Source: Firmicutes bacterium UBA6418 (GTDB lineage Bacteria > Bacillota > Clostridia > Peptostreptococcales > Anaerovoracaceae). From it: a DNA stretch of 14,916 nucleotides. Every line of letters starts with the position of its first letter. The first letter of the stretch is position 1. Position numbers and translations under genes: made by a program. Under the pieces are notes generated by a model. The model ran no database searches. It was given only the letters and a program-made list of their open reading frames with translations, and had not been told where the DNA came from. The stretch spans positions 1,987 to 16,902 of the forward strand of contig DJPG01000048.1 of assembly GCA_002439735.1 (NCBI GenBank), in the 5' to 3' direction. This document shows, one piece after another, positions 14,453-14,916 of this stretch.

Positions 14453-14916
14453 ATGAGTAACAAACAAAATGCGTCACAAGAAGTCGGTTTCAAAAAAGAG
14501 ATTGGCGTCTTTGGAGGCGTGAGCATTATTGGCGGCATTATGATTGGATCCGGCATCTTTTATTTAGGATCCTACGTCCTGCAGAGAACGAACATGAGCA
14601 TGGGTCTTGCCTTGCTCTGCTGGATCATCGGCGGTCTGGTTTCCTTGCTTGGCGGACTTTGCTTTGCGGAACTGGGAGCCAGTGATCCGAAATCAGGCGG
14701 TATGGTCGTGTATATGAACCGCGCGTATCATCCGGCGGTCGGCTATTCCTTCGGCTTTACGAGTTGGCTCGTCAGCGGTTCCGGATCCATCGCGGCTCTG
14801 GCGATTGCGCTTGCGACGGCACTGAACAACTTCATAGATCTCTCGAGCATGCAGATTAAGCTCATTGCGATCGCACTGATTATCGCCTTGACCGCCTATA
14901 ACTGTTTAGGCATTAA
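14453..14916 (+). CDS. LAT/SteT-like APC-superfamily amino acid permease (3' truncated by window end)
   Basis: The first 154 codons of a multi-pass amino acid transporter; the frame is still open at the window end. The start ATG 14453 has an AGGAGG (14442-14447) with a 5-nt spacer. After a short hydrophilic N-terminus, helix 1 carries GGIMIGSGIF (27-36), the glycine-rich substrate-binding break of APC permeases. Then come CFAELGASDPKSGG and YMNRAYHPAVGYSFGF, typical of the LAT/serine-threonine exchanger branch (SteT-like) rather than the ArcD-like branch of the minus-strand permease. It should import or exchange amino acids across the inner membrane; the substrate is unknown. The upstream sigma-54 promoter implies control by regulator 2. 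Confidence 0.88.
   Translation, partial: MSNKQNASQEVGFKKEIGVFGGVSIIGGIMIGSGIFYLGSYVLQRTNMSMGLALLCWIIGGLVSLLGGLCFAELGASDPKSGGMVVYMNRAYHPAVGYSFGFTSWLVSGSGSIAALAIALATALNNFIDLSSMQIKLIAIALIIALTAYNCLGI

Overview
The window looks like chromosome from an anaerobic, amino-acid- and peptide-using bacterium, most likely a Clostridia-type Firmicute; a Synergistes-like lineage cannot be excluded. The reasons are strong AGGAGG-type ribosome sites, a Gram-positive-style lipoprotein signal on the solute-binding protein, two sigma-54 activators beside amino acid and peptide uptake genes, and mid-range G+C with AT-rich spacers. No rRNA, tRNA, CRISPR array, insertion sequence or phage gene was seen. All calls come from reading the sequence; no database was searched.

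Layout: (1) 1-1666 holds the 3' end of an unidentified membrane protein gene (+), tail to tail with an APC-superfamily amino acid permease/antiporter on the minus strand. (2) 1667-1949 is a divergent intergenic region. (3) 1950-3968 is a sigma-54 enhancer-binding protein (regulator 1) with a novel-looking N-terminal region, a PAS-like domain, an AAA+ GAFTGA domain and a C-terminal winged helix. (4) 3969-4218 is a control region with a near-consensus -24/-12 promoter (TGGCAT-N5-TTGCA), a perfect 11-bp tandem repeat, a 5'-UTR hairpin and a possible 15-codon leader ORF. (5) 4219-12121 is a tight seven-gene plus-strand operon: cytoplasmic S12 serine hydrolase, dppB, dppC, dppD, dppF, dppA and a DmpA-type P1 aminopeptidase, followed by an 11-bp-stem hairpin. 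(6) 12377-14413 is regulator 2, a close paralogue of regulator 1. Its last codons contain a second -24/-12 promoter (TGGCAT-N5-TTGCT). (7) 14453 to the end is the 5' part of a LAT/SteT-like amino acid permease driven by that promoter.

The region therefore reads as two consecutive modules of the form [sigma-54 activator - sigma-54 promoter - uptake genes], built around duplicated activators. In module 1 a Dpp-type ABC importer brings in peptides. These are probably cleaved in the cytoplasm by two unusual hydrolases whose families are known for peptides with D- or beta-amino acids (beta-lactamase-fold S12, and self-cleaving DmpA/BapA). Module 2 and the minus-strand permease would move or exchange free amino acids. 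The D/beta-peptide specificity and the regulator-target pairing are inferences; the two promoters, the gene order and the motifs are visible directly.
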